Below, piece by piece: positions 36,826 through 44,933 of a DNA stretch of 64,000 bases. The DNA lies in contig NZ_JABTCF010000010.1 in NCBI RefSeq assembly GCF_014596745.1, positions 1-64,000 on the forward strand, written 5' to 3'. The DNA comes from Maribacter aquimaris (lineage in GTDB: Bacteria; Bacteroidota; Bacteroidia; Flavobacteriales; Flavobacteriaceae). The notes beneath the pieces were generated by a model. That model had not been told where the DNA came from. It searched no databases and saw only the letters and a program-made list of their open reading frames with translations. The translations under genes and the position numbers were made by a program. Each line of letters starts with the position of its first letter. Within the stretch, counting starts at the first letter, position 1.

Positions 36826-38535
36826 TTATTCTTTTTTTGTTGTTATAAGCACAACCCCATTCTTGCCTTTTTCGCCGTATATAGTTTTTCCCATTTCACC
36901 TTTAAGAACATTGACTGTTTCGATATCTGATGGATTGAGTGCCTTCATCTCTTTTTCTTTAACTTCTTTACCATCGATTATAAAAAGCGGTTTTTCACTT
37001 GCTCCACTTTTCATGTTAAACATTTTTTGATCATCGTCATCTTCCAAGATGATATTATCCATATCCTCATTCACATCGGACATTCTCATGATGAACATGT
37101 TTTCTTCTTTGTCTCCTTTCGATTTTTTTATTTTAATATGTTTTTCATGAAGCCCATCATCTTTATTCATTTTGTCGAATTCTTCGCGACTAACTTTTTT
37201 ACCATTGACCAATATGGTTTCCTTCCCTTTATCATCGCGTATCTCGATGGTCTTGTGTGCTTCATTATCAGTTTCGGCTTGTACCCATATCATTTGGTCG
37301 TCATCGTTGTCAACCTCAATGCGAACCTCTTTATGAATTTTGGAAGTGGTCTTGTCGCCGCTTCCCATAGAAAAGGAATTGATGTCCGCATCGTACATAA
37401 TTTGAATTGGATCGATTCCTTCACCATCATTACTGAAGCTAGAAGAGCTTCTTATTTTTTTACCATCGTCTTTTGTGGTTGCAAAATCTACTGAAATTTC
37501 TGTGATTTCATTTTTTGCATTATGCACCACGGTATAGGAAAAATCAATTCCTTTTTTGGCGAGGTCTTTTTTCAGGTCAATTAATTCTTGGTCAGTGGTG
37601 TTCTTATCTATCATGAGTTCTATCAGTTGGGGATTTTGGGAAGCACTCAATGATGGGGCCATTGTGGTGTTAATGGGTACATAAACTTCCTTGGTGTTGA
37701 AACTGACTAGGAACAATGCCAAAGCCGGTAAAATGAAGGTAATCTTTAGCATATTCCTTTTGTTTGATCTTGATTTGTTTAGCATGACGATTCGTTTTTT
37801 GATTAATGAATTATAGAAATTATTGACCAGGGGGGAATACAGGTTGTTCCCTGAAACCTTTAATAAGGTATACTGGTAATCTTTGATGGATTCGACTTTT
37901 TTCGTGGCACATGCGTCGGCCATAAACTCTAGATTCTGTTTTACGGTAGTTCGGTACAACCAACTAAAAGGGTTTATCCATAGGAATACCGTAAATATTT
38001 CCGTCAATAGAATGTCGAGGGAATGCCATTGCGAACTATGTGCTTCCTCATGTTTTATGATAGCGGATAGTTCCTCTTTGGAATACGGCTTTGGATTATA
38101 GAAAATGTGGTTAAAAAAGGAAAAGGGGGTAACAGGGTCATTGATTTCGATATGGTGGAATTTTCCTTTTCGAACAACGGTATTTCTTTGTATCAATTTC
38201 AAAAGAGAGGTAATCTGCAGAATGAATTGTGTCGAGAAGAACAAAACCCCCAAGAGGTATATACCCGATAAAACCGTAGTCCAATCCAAGGGAAAACCAG
38301 CTTCGTGAATGGCAAGTGTATCACCTTTCGAGCTGTATGATATTGGGGTCACAGCAATTTCGACATAGTTGGTAAAGGTTGCGAAAGGAAGTAATAAGGC
38401 GCTAAATAGACCTATAATCAGGAAGTATCGATTTACGGTATAAAAGGTTTCTTGTTTTAAGAACAGCGCGTAGGTCAAATAGAATAGCGCTAGGATTCCT
38501 GAAGCCTTGGTCATGTGGATCAATAGTGGTTCCAT
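36826..38535 (-). CDS. M56-family (BlaR1-like) membrane metallopeptidase with plug-like C-terminus
   Basis: This is a 569-residue membrane protein. The N-terminal 290 residues form the M56 module: hydrophobic segments at about 10-55 and 88-115, then the zinc motif H162-E-E-A-H166 in IIKHEEAHSSQWHSLDILL, EFMADACA, and a further membrane segment (ITFILPALALFLVSF). In BlaR1 such a domain cleaves the partner repressor after signal detection. The C-terminal extracytoplasmic half has no penicillin-binding fold. It is a long acidic/Lys-rich stretch ending in a TonB-plug-like unit (PLFIIDGKEVKEKE, IETVNVLKGEMGKTIYGEKG, NGVVLITTK). Its start overlaps the BlaI stop as TAATG. The inducing signal is unknown. 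Confidence 0.92.
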   Translation of the reverse strand: MEPLLIHMTKASGILALFYLTYALFLKQETFYTVNRYFLIIGLFSALLLPFATFTNYVEIAVTPISYSSKGDTLAIHEAGFPLDWTTVLSGIYLLGVLFFSTQFILQITSLLKLIQRNTVVRKGKFHHIEINDPVTPFSFFNHIFYNPKPYSKEELSAIIKHEEAHSSQWHSLDILLTEIFTVFLWINPFSWLYRTTVKQNLEFMADACATKKVESIKDYQYTLLKVSGNNLYSPLVNNFYNSLIKKRIVMLNKSRSNKRNMLKITFILPALALFLVSFNTKEVYVPINTTMAPSLSASQNPQLIELMIDKNTTDQELIDLKKDLAKKGIDFSYTVVHNAKNEITEISVDFATTKDDGKKIRSSSSFSNDGEGIDPIQIMYDADINSFSMGSGDKTTSKIHKEVRIEVDNDDDQMIWVQAETDNEAHKTIEIRDDKGKETILVNGKKVSREEFDKMNKDDGLHEKHIKIKKSKGDKEENMFIMRMSDVNEDMDNIILEDDDDQKMFNMKSGASEKPLFIIDGKEVKEKEMKALNPSDIETVNVLKGEMGKTIYGEKGKNGVVLITTKKE

Positions 38536-38894
38536 TATTTTTTCTTTTCGATGAGGTCTATGATTTCCTTCAGCTCCTCTACGGATATCTTCTCTTCCTT
38601 GGCGAAAAATGACACCATGCTTTTATAGGAGTTGTCAAAATATTCGGCAAGTTTGGAATTGACGAATTTTTTACGGTAGTCTTCAAGACTTACCAAAGGG
38701 TAATACCTGTGGGTCTTGCCAAAGGCTTCATACCCGACGTATTTCTTTTCCTCAAGGTTTCGTACAATGGTCGATAAGGTGTTGTAGTGGGGTCTGTTGC
38801 CTTCTATCTCGGCCATAATTTCTTTTACGAATGCCTTTTTCAGACGCCATAAAATAATCATGATTTCTTCTTCCTTGTTGGTTAACTTCTGCAT
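38535..38894 (-). CDS. BlaI/MecI-family transcriptional repressor
   Basis: This is a 119-residue winged-helix repressor (start MQKLTNKEEEIMIILWRL). The frame extends to an ATG at 38915, but that codon lies inside the -7 box at 38913-38920, so 38894 is the better start. The DNA-binding half includes AFVKEIMAEIEGNRPHYNTL, STIVRNLEEKKYVGYEAFGK and THRYYPLVSLEDYRKKF. The C-terminal helices dimerise. It is the partner of the downstream M56 peptidase: the repressor would block its own promoter through the twin palindromes at 38942-38977 until cleaved. The regulon beyond this operon is unknown; the Ca2+/Na+ antiporter across the divergent spacer is a candidate. Confidence 0.95.
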   Translation of the reverse strand: MQKLTNKEEEIMIILWRLKKAFVKEIMAEIEGNRPHYNTLSTIVRNLEEKKYVGYEAFGKTHRYYPLVSLEDYRKKFVNSKLAEYFDNSYKSMVSFFAKEEKISVEELKEIIDLIEKKK

Positions 38895-38912
38895 TTGTCT
38901 GTGTATTTTATT

Positions 38913-38977
38913 CAAACATAAAAGGAATATCCATATTAGACAACTATTTTAATAGTTATTTAACTATAAAAATAGTT
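38913..38977 (-). promoter_or_regulatory. blaI promoter with twin palindromic operators
   Basis: On the minus strand a -7 TATGTTTG (38913-38920) and a -33 TTG (38941-38943) are 20 bp apart. The -33 overlaps the palindrome AACTATT-TT-AATAGTT (38942-38957). A second one, AACTAT-AAAA-ATAGTT, lies at 38962-38977, exactly 20 bp away. Two operators on the same helix face, over the -33 element, fit autorepression by BlaI. Confidence 0.75.
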
Positions 38978-39031
38978 ATATATGGTTTTCTTATTTGAAT
39001 ATATCGGTTTATAGAAACAAAAATCTTAGTC

Positions 39032-39039
39032 TATATTTG
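39032..39039 (+). promoter_or_regulatory. -7 box upstream of the Ca2+/Na+ antiporter
   Basis: TATATTTG matches the TAnnTTTG consensus 15 bp before the chosen ATG at 39055. A partial -33 (GTTT) lies 21 bp upstream. The second BlaI-type palindrome is about 55 bp upstream. Confidence 0.5.
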
Positions 39040-39054
39040 TCAAAAAGGATACGA

Positions 39055-39993
39055 ATGCAAAATATTCTATTTATTGTTATCGGACTGACATTTTTAATAG
39101 CAGGAGGTAATTGGCTATTGAAATCGGCAGTTGCCTTATCGTTGCGATTGAATATTCCCAAAATCGTGATAGGAATGACCATTGTTTCCTTTGCGACATC
39201 GGCCCCCGAACTTATTGTAAGTATAAAGGCGGCCCTGGATGGTTTTCCTGATTTGGCTTTGGGTAATGTAGTGGGGTCCAATATTGCGAATTTAGGGTTG
39301 GTATTGGCTATCATCCTGTTGTTGGGGAGTATAGAGGTGCGAAAAAGTTTTTATACTACCGACTGGCCTATGATGATGTTGGCTTCAATGCTGTTTTTTG
39401 TATTTATTTTCTTTGATGGTGAATTGGTACGGTATGAGGGCATTATTTTGGTTGCAGGTCTTTTTGTCTTCTTGGTTTATCTTTTGAAATACCAAAAAAC
39501 GGCAGTAGTTGAGGATTCATTGGAAGATGATGTTCCCTTGCCCTTGTATAAAACGGTGTTGTTCTTGGGAATTGGAGGGGTCGCACTTTGGGGAGGTTCG
39601 GAGCTGTTGGTGAATGGTGCTGTGGGACTTGCCAATAATTACGGGGTTAGCGAGCGTATAATCGGTATAACCATAGTGTCGATCGGAACGAGTATTCCGG
39701 AGTTGGCTGCTTCGATTATTGCGATAATCAAAAAGGAAAAGGCGATTTCCTTGGGAAATTTAATAGGGTCCAATATTTTTAATATTATGGCCGTATTGGG
39801 TATTACCTCGTTGATTACACCCATAAAAGTGATGGATCAAAGGTTGTTGGGCAATGATATCTTTTGGATGCTCGGTATTTCTTTCTTGATTCTGCCTTTG
39901 GTGTTCTTCCCAAAAGGACTTCGATTGGGGTGGCGGGACGGATTGATACTCCTTGCTGCTTACTGCTTGTTTATTTATTTTACGATACGATAA
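39055..39993 (+). CDS. Calcium/sodium antiporter (CaCA family, YrbG-like)
   Basis: From ATG 39055 this is a 312-residue inner-membrane protein. The frame opens at 38995, but the promoter box at 39032 and the hydrophobic start MQNILFIVIGLTFLIAGGNW favour 39055. It has the inverted-repeat architecture of the family. The first alpha repeat reads GMTIVSFATSAPELIVS with GNVVGSNIANLGLVLAI; the second reads GITIVSIGTSIPELAAS with GNLIGSNIFNIMAVLGI. Each half has about five membrane segments. These Glu/Asn-containing repeats form the ion site for exchange of Ca2+ against Na+. A strong bidirectional terminator follows. Confidence 0.94.
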   Translation: MQNILFIVIGLTFLIAGGNWLLKSAVALSLRLNIPKIVIGMTIVSFATSAPELIVSIKAALDGFPDLALGNVVGSNIANLGLVLAIILLLGSIEVRKSFYTTDWPMMMLASMLFFVFIFFDGELVRYEGIILVAGLFVFLVYLLKYQKTAVVEDSLEDDVPLPLYKTVLFLGIGGVALWGGSELLVNGAVGLANNYGVSERIIGITIVSIGTSIPELAASIIAIIKKEKAISLGNLIGSNIFNIMAVLGITSLITPIKVMDQRLLGNDIFWMLGISFLILPLVFFPKGLRLGWRDGLILLAAYCLFIYFTIR

Positions 39994-39995
39994 AC

Positions 39996-40026
39996 AAAAA
40001 ACCCTGACGATAACGTCAGGGCTTTT
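39996..40026. terminator. Bidirectional intrinsic terminator
   Basis: The perfect stem CCCTGACG-ATAA-CGTCAGGG (40002-40021) is flanked by an A run on the left and GCTTTT on the right. It ends the plus-strand antiporter transcript and the minus-strand glnA transcript. Confidence 0.9.
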
Positions 40027-40057
40027 CAGATAAAACAATTAATTATATGGTGTCTAA

Positions 40058-41068
40058 TTAAATCTTCGCGGATTTAACGGTTTTAACGATTCTTCCTGCA
40101 ATTTTATATGGATCACCGTTAGAAGCTGGACGTCTGTCTTCCAACCAACCTTTCCAACCTTTTTCTACAGTGATGATCGGGATTCTAATTGAAGCCCCTC
40201 TATCGGATATTCCGTAGCTAAAGTCCGATACGTGTGCTGTTTCATGAAGACCTGTAAGACGCTCTTCGTTAAATGCACCATATACTTCCATGTGTTCTTC
40301 GGTTACGGGTCTAAAGGCCTCACATACTTTTTCGTAAACCTCTTTGGAACCACATGTTCTTAATAAAGTGTTTGAGAAATTGGCATGCATACCAGAACCG
40401 TTCCAATCCCCTTTTACTGGTTTTGGGTGGTACTCAATATAGAAACCATATTTTTCAGTCAAGCGATCTAATAGGTAACGGGCTACCCAGATTTCATCAC
40501 CTGCTTGTTTGGCACCTTTGGCAAAAACTTGGAATTCCCATTGTCCTGGGGCAACTTCTTGGTTGATGCCTTCAAAGTTTAGACCAGCATTAAGGCATAG
40601 GTCAGCGTGTTCTTCGACAAAATCCCTACCCCAAGTATATCTTCCACCTACTGAGCAATAGTATTTACCTTGTGGCCCAGGGAATCCACCTCGTGGGAAA
40701 CCTAGAGGTAAATCGGTTTTAGTGTCCATTAAAAAGTATTCTTGCTCAAATCCAAACCAGAAATCATTGTTGTCATCATCGATTTTCGCACGAGCATTTG
40801 AAGGATGTGGTGTTCCGTCTGCATTTAATACCTCGGACATAATCAAGTATCCGTTCTCCCTGGCAGGATCTGGATAAATAGCAACAGGTTTCAATAAACA
40901 GTCTGAAGAGCCACCTACTGCTTGCTCCGTAGAGGAGCCATCAAAAGACCAGATATCGCAATCTTCTAGCTTGCCGCTAAAATTTTCTTCGATCTTCGTT
41001 TTACTTCTCATGTTCTGAGTGGGCTCATGACCATCCAACCAGATGTATTCTAACTTTGATTTGCTCAT
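40058..41068 (-). CDS. glnA: Glutamine synthetase, GlnII (eukaryotic-like) type
   Basis: This is a 336-residue cytoplasmic enzyme making glutamine from glutamate, ammonia and ATP. The short beta-grasp form starts KLEYIWLDGHEPTQNMRSKT, followed by WSFDGSSTEQAVGGSSDCLL. Catalytic-core motifs are FGFEQEYFLM, INQEVAPGQWEFQV, GDWNGSGMHANFSN and DRGASIRIPI. Length and motifs fit GSII, not the 470-residue GSI. It lies head to head with glnN (GSIII), and the 210-bp spacer between them carries the shared CCCCT/AGGGG motifs, so both are probably nitrogen-controlled. Having GSII and GSIII side by side is a Bacteroidota trait. Confidence 0.96.
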   Translation of the reverse strand: MSKSKLEYIWLDGHEPTQNMRSKTKIEENFSGKLEDCDIWSFDGSSTEQAVGGSSDCLLKPVAIYPDPARENGYLIMSEVLNADGTPHPSNARAKIDDDNNDFWFGFEQEYFLMDTKTDLPLGFPRGGFPGPQGKYYCSVGGRYTWGRDFVEEHADLCLNAGLNFEGINQEVAPGQWEFQVFAKGAKQAGDEIWVARYLLDRLTEKYGFYIEYHPKPVKGDWNGSGMHANFSNTLLRTCGSKEVYEKVCEAFRPVTEEHMEVYGAFNEERLTGLHETAHVSDFSYGISDRGASIRIPIITVEKGWKGWLEDRRPASNGDPYKIAGRIVKTVKSAKI

Positions 41069-41105
41069 AATAATAGGATATAATTGATATAATTTTATAG
41101 TCGAA

Positions 41106-41201
41106 CAAAAATAAAGGATTTAGGGTATATATCTAATTTTTAAGGGGGTAATTATCAAAAAATAAGTAATAATTTTGTTTACCCCTGTTTTTTTTAGGGT
41201 A
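41106..41201. promoter_or_regulatory. glnA-glnN divergent control region with TACCCCT/AGGGTA motif
   Basis: A minus-strand -7 box TATTTTTG (41106-41113) serves glnA, 38 bp before its ATG. Between the divergent promoters lie TAAGGGGGTAATTA (41141-41154) and the inverted pair TACCCCT-N9-AGGGTA (41180-41201). The same pattern occurs upstream of the glnB-amt cluster at 63,685-63,819. I interpret it as a binding site for an unidentified nitrogen regulator. Confidence 0.55.
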
Positions 41202-41253
41202 TTTTGTGTAAAAGTTATTTTTGCCTTGTTTTAATTATTAAATCGTTAATCAT

Positions 41254-41261
41254 TATTTTTG
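41254..41261 (+). promoter_or_regulatory. -7 box upstream of glnN
   Basis: TATTTTTG within CATTATTTTTGCC lies 17 bp before the glnN ATG (41279). The same 13-mer context occurs upstream of purM (43,548-43,559). Confidence 0.6.
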
Positions 41262-41278
41262 CCCAAATTATTAATAGT

Positions 41279-43465
41279 ATGTCCAACTTAAGGTTTGAAG
41301 CGATTATAGAAAGTCAAAAACGAGTCCCTTTGCTTATTGAGGAAAAAGGGAGGCGTTCCGAACTTTTTGCGGCCAATGTTTTCAATGAGGAAAAAATGCT
41401 GCAATACTTAACCAAGGATGCCCTGGGGAGTGTAAAGGGAGCCATTGTTTCTGGTTCTAAGATTGAACGGAAGATAGCAGATCAAGTGGCAGAAGCAATG
41501 AAAGGATGGGCCATCGGAAAGGGGGCCACACATTACACCCATTGGTTTCAACCCTTAACGGGGTCTACCGCTGAAAAACACGATGCTTTCTTTGATCTAT
41601 TGCCCGATGGAAAGGCTTTGGAAAAATTCGGTGGGGGACAATTGGTCCAACAAGAACCGGATGCTTCGAGCTTTCCCCATGGAGGAATCAGAAACACATT
41701 TGAGGCTAGGGGGTATACCGCTTGGGATCCCACTTCCCCAGCCTTTATTTATGGTACCACCCTATGTATTCCCACTATTTTCGTGGCTTATACTGGAGAG
41801 GCACTCGATAATAAAGCACCATTGCTTCGGGCATTACATGCTGTTGACAATGCTGCTACCGCTGTGGCCAAGTATTTTGATAAGAATGTATCCAAGGTGA
41901 ATGCGACCCTGGGTTGGGAACAAGAGTATTTTTTGATCGATAAGTCTTTGGCGATGTCGCGACCCGATATCGTAATGACAGGTCGTACCTTGATAGGTCA
42001 GACTGCGGCAAAGGGACAGCAATTGGATGACCATTATTTTGGTGTTATCCCGAGTCGTGTCTTGAGTTTTATGCGCCATCTTGAAGTGGAGTGCACCCAA
42101 TTGGGCATTCCTGTGAAAACAAGGCATAATGAAGTGGCTCCAAACCAATTTGAATTGGCACCGATTTTTGAGGAAGCCAATTTGGCGGTTGACCACAACC
42201 TTCTGTTGATGGATGTGATGGACAAGGTTGCAAAAAAGCACAATATGAAAGTGCTTTTTCATGAAAAGCCTTTTGCGGGAATCAATGGTTCCGGCAAGCA
42301 TAATAATTGGTCCTTGGCGACAGATACGGGGGTAAATTTATTGAGTCCTGGGTCTACCCCCATGAAGAACCTGCAGTTCTTGACCTTTTTCGTGAACACC
42401 ATAAAGGCTGTCGATAGCTATGAAGAGCTTTTGCGTTCGTCCATTGCCTCCGCCAGTAATGACCATAGGTTGGGGGCCAATGAGGCACCACCTGCCATAT
42501 TCTCGATTTTTATAGGGAAACAATTGAGTAGTGTACTTGATGAATTGGAAGGGGTTTCCAAAGGTAAATTGTCGCCAGAGGAAAAAACCGAGCTTAAATT
42601 GAACGTGGTTGGTAAGATTCCGGAGATTATGCTCGATAATACCGACCGTAACCGAACATCGCCATTCGCCTTTACCGGAAATAAATTCGAAATGCGTGGG
42701 GTGGGTTCTAAGACCAATTGTGCCAAACCGATGACGGTTTTAAATACGATCGTGGCCAAACAATTAAGGGATTTTAAAATTGAGGTCGACAGTTTGATCG
42801 ATAATAAGAATCTAAAAAAGGATGAGGCTATTTTCAATGTCTTGCGGGAGTATATCAAAACTTCCAAAAGAATCCGTTTCGATGGTGATGGTTATAGCCA
42901 GGAATGGGAAAAGGAGGCGAAAAAAAGAAAATTGAGCAATAATAAATCCACACCCGATGCTATTCAGGTGTTGACCTCCAAGGAGAGTTTGGAGCTTTTT
43001 GATTCCATGAACGTAATGAGTGGGGTCGAGGTGAAGGCAAGACAGGAAATTGAGCTGGATTCCTATATCATGCATTTGCAAATTGAAGGTAGGGTCTTGA
43101 ACGAGATGGTATATGGTTATGTTATACCTGCCGCAATTGAATATCAGAATATTTTGATTGCCAATGTGGGTGGTCTAAAGGAGATTTATGGCGCAGGTTA
43201 TAAAAAAATGTGTGAAAGTCAGTTAGCGATCATAGAGGGTGTGACAGAGCATATAGCGGCTTTAAAAGCAAAGACCGATGCCATGGTGAATGAAAGGAAG
43301 AAGGCTAATGTTATTGCCGATAGCAATAAGAAGGCCTATGCGTATTGCGATAAGGTGAGGCCATATTTCGAAGGGATACGATACCACTGCGACAAGCTGG
43401 AACGTCTGGTCAGTGATAAGCTTTGGCCGTTGACCAAGTATAGGGAGTTGCTTTTCGTGAAGTAA
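41279..43465 (+). CDS. glnN: Glutamine synthetase type III
   Basis: From ATG 41279 this is a 728-residue GSIII enzyme; the frame opens earlier at 41204, but the promoter box lies in between. It begins MSNLRFEAIIESQKRVPLLI. The GSIII-specific N-terminal domain includes GKGATHYTHWFQPLTGSTAE and FPHGGIRNTFEARGYTAWDP. The catalytic core has GWEQEYFLID, THE-like KTRHNEVAPNQFELAPIFEE, GINGSGKHNNWS and DRNRTSPFAFTGNKFEMR. A helical C-terminal segment follows. It forms double-ring dodecamers in characterised relatives. It duplicates the reaction of the neighbouring GlnII, suggesting different conditions of use. Confidence 0.96.
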   Translation: MSNLRFEAIIESQKRVPLLIEEKGRRSELFAANVFNEEKMLQYLTKDALGSVKGAIVSGSKIERKIADQVAEAMKGWAIGKGATHYTHWFQPLTGSTAEKHDAFFDLLPDGKALEKFGGGQLVQQEPDASSFPHGGIRNTFEARGYTAWDPTSPAFIYGTTLCIPTIFVAYTGEALDNKAPLLRALHAVDNAATAVAKYFDKNVSKVNATLGWEQEYFLIDKSLAMSRPDIVMTGRTLIGQTAAKGQQLDDHYFGVIPSRVLSFMRHLEVECTQLGIPVKTRHNEVAPNQFELAPIFEEANLAVDHNLLLMDVMDKVAKKHNMKVLFHEKPFAGINGSGKHNNWSLATDTGVNLLSPGSTPMKNLQFLTFFVNTIKAVDSYEELLRSSIASASNDHRLGANEAPPAIFSIFIGKQLSSVLDELEGVSKGKLSPEEKTELKLNVVGKIPEIMLDNTDRNRTSPFAFTGNKFEMRGVGSKTNCAKPMTVLNTIVAKQLRDFKIEVDSLIDNKNLKKDEAIFNVLREYIKTSKRIRFDGDGYSQEWEKEAKKRKLSNNKSTPDAIQVLTSKESLELFDSMNVMSGVEVKARQEIELDSYIMHLQIEGRVLNEMVYGYVIPAAIEYQNILIANVGGLKEIYGAGYKKMCESQLAIIEGVTEHIAALKAKTDAMVNERKKANVIADSNKKAYAYCDKVRPYFEGIRYHCDKLERLVSDKLWPLTKYRELLFVK

Positions 43466-43507
43466 GTATGCGCAAAGGCCAAATAGTTGCGCCATAAAGT
43501 TTACGAA

Positions 43508-43540
43508 TGAAAAGCTCGCGATATGTGGGCTTTTTTTTAA
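43508..43540 (+). terminator. Weak intrinsic terminator after glnN
   Basis: AAAAGC and GCTTTT bracket an imperfect hairpin (TCGC-gata-tGtGg) followed by TTTTTTTT. It lies about 45 bp after the glnN stop and just before the purM promoter. Confidence 0.55.
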
Positions 43541-43549
43541 CGAATCCAT

Positions 43550-43557
43550 TATTTTTG
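43550..43557 (+). promoter_or_regulatory. -7 box upstream of purM
   Basis: TATTTTTG (TAnnTTTG) lies 16 bp before the purM ATG, in the same CATTATTTTTGCC context as the glnN promoter. Confidence 0.6.
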
Positions 43558-43573
43558 CCACAAATTAAAACAC

Positions 43574-44755
43574 ATGGGGACATCAAACAGTGAAAGGTAC
43601 AAGCAGCGAGGGGTTTCGGCTTCAAAAGAAGATGTGCATAATGCCATAAAGAATATTGATAAAGGACTTTTTCCTAAAGCCTTCTGTAAAATTGTCCCTG
43701 ATTACTTAACCAATGATGATGATTATTGCTTGGTGATGCATGCTGATGGTGCGGGTACAAAATCATCCTTGGCATATATGTATTGGAAGGAAACAGGCGA
43801 TGTTTCGGTATGGAAAGGTATTGCCCAGGATGCATTGATCATGAATATCGATGACCTCATTTGTGTTGGTGCAACAGACAATATTTTGTTATCCTCAACA
43901 ATAGGCCGCAATAAAAATTTAATTCCTGGGGAAGTTATTTCGGCCATAATCAATGGTACTGAGGAATTGATCGCCGATTTGGCCAAGCATGGTATGATCA
44001 TCCATTCCACGGGTGGGGAGACTGCCGATGTGGGTGATTTGGTGCGTACCATTATTGTGGATTCTACAGTGACGGCAAGATTGAAACGGGATGATGTTAT
44101 TGATAATGCCAACATAAAAGCTGGCGATGTTATTGTCGGGTTGGAATCTTTTGGTCAGGCCGTATACGAGAAGGAGTATAATGGGGGTATGGGTAGCAAT
44201 GGGCTCACTTCTGCCAGACATGATGTCTTTGCCAAATACTTGGCGGAAAAATATCCAGAAAGTTATGACGCTGCCGTTCCTGATGATTTGGTGTATTCCG
44301 GACATACCGGTTTAACCGATGAAGTACCTGGTGCTCCTTTAAATGCCGGTAAATTGGTGCTGTCTCCTACCCGTACCTATGCGCCGATCGTAAAAAAAAT
44401 ATTGTCAAAATACAACGCTTCCGACATCCACGGTATGGTGCATTGTAGTGGAGGGGCGCAAACAAAGATCCTTCATTTTATAGATGGGCTTCATATTATT
44501 AAGGATAATCTGTTTCCTATACCTCCCTTGTTCAAATTGATTCAGGAGCAATCGGGTACCGATTGGCGCGAAATGTATCAGGTTTTCAATTGCGGACATC
44601 GCTTGGAGATTTATACCAATGAAACCGTGGCGCAAGATTTGATTAACATCTCCAAAGCGTTTGGTGTTGATGCAAGGATTGTGGGTAGGGTAGCGGATAA
44701 TCCCTCAAAAAAACTTACCATAAAAAGCGAATTCGGCAGTTTTGTCTATGAGTGA
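43574..44755 (+). CDS. purM: Phosphoribosylformylglycinamidine cyclo-ligase (AIR synthase)
   Basis: This is a 393-residue cytoplasmic enzyme of purine synthesis that closes the imidazole ring of FGAM with ATP to give AIR. Motifs are YKQRGVSASKEDVHNAIKNI, the nucleotide/metal region VMHADGAGTKSSLAYMYWKE, IAQDALIMNIDDLICVGA, HSTGGETADVGDLVRTIIVD, GMGSNGLTSARHDVF and GMVHCSGGAQTKI. It is slightly longer than the roughly 345-residue proteobacterial form, in line with the Bacteroidota version. It seems monocistronic: its own promoter lies upstream, and 178 bp without a gene follow. Confidence 0.95.
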   Translation: MGTSNSERYKQRGVSASKEDVHNAIKNIDKGLFPKAFCKIVPDYLTNDDDYCLVMHADGAGTKSSLAYMYWKETGDVSVWKGIAQDALIMNIDDLICVGATDNILLSSTIGRNKNLIPGEVISAIINGTEELIADLAKHGMIIHSTGGETADVGDLVRTIIVDSTVTARLKRDDVIDNANIKAGDVIVGLESFGQAVYEKEYNGGMGSNGLTSARHDVFAKYLAEKYPESYDAAVPDDLVYSGHTGLTDEVPGAPLNAGKLVLSPTRTYAPIVKKILSKYNASDIHGMVHCSGGAQTKILHFIDGLHIIKDNLFPIPPLFKLIQEQSGTDWREMYQVFNCGHRLEIYTNETVAQDLINISKAFGVDARIVGRVADNPSKKLTIKSEFGSFVYE

Positions 44756-44933
44756 TTAAAATCGGATGGAGCCCTTTTTACGCAAGGGTTCTACGATGGA
44801 CAAACCTTTAATTTACCCTTAAATCCAGTGTTTTGGATTGATTCTAAGTAAGTACTTAAGTAGTTGACCGACTTTATGATTTCTCTTATACGATTAGTTT
44901 AAATACGACGTTGATAGTAGTAAAACCAATGCT

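Noticed and set aside
37027-37494. Hydrophobic plus-strand frame of 155 codons within the M56 gene
   Set aside because: The Phe/Ile/His-rich text arises from reading the acidic Lys/Asp/Glu linker of the M56 protein on the wrong strand.
41069-41278. Sigma-54 (-24/-12) promoters for the glutamine synthetase genes
   Set aside because: No TGGCAC-N5-TTGC pattern is present; the visible boxes are of the TAnnTTTG type.
44756-44933. Palindromic AAGTACTT region upstream of the Rieske gene as an operator
   Set aside because: The symmetric part is only 8-10 bases and no partner site or promoter spacing supports it.
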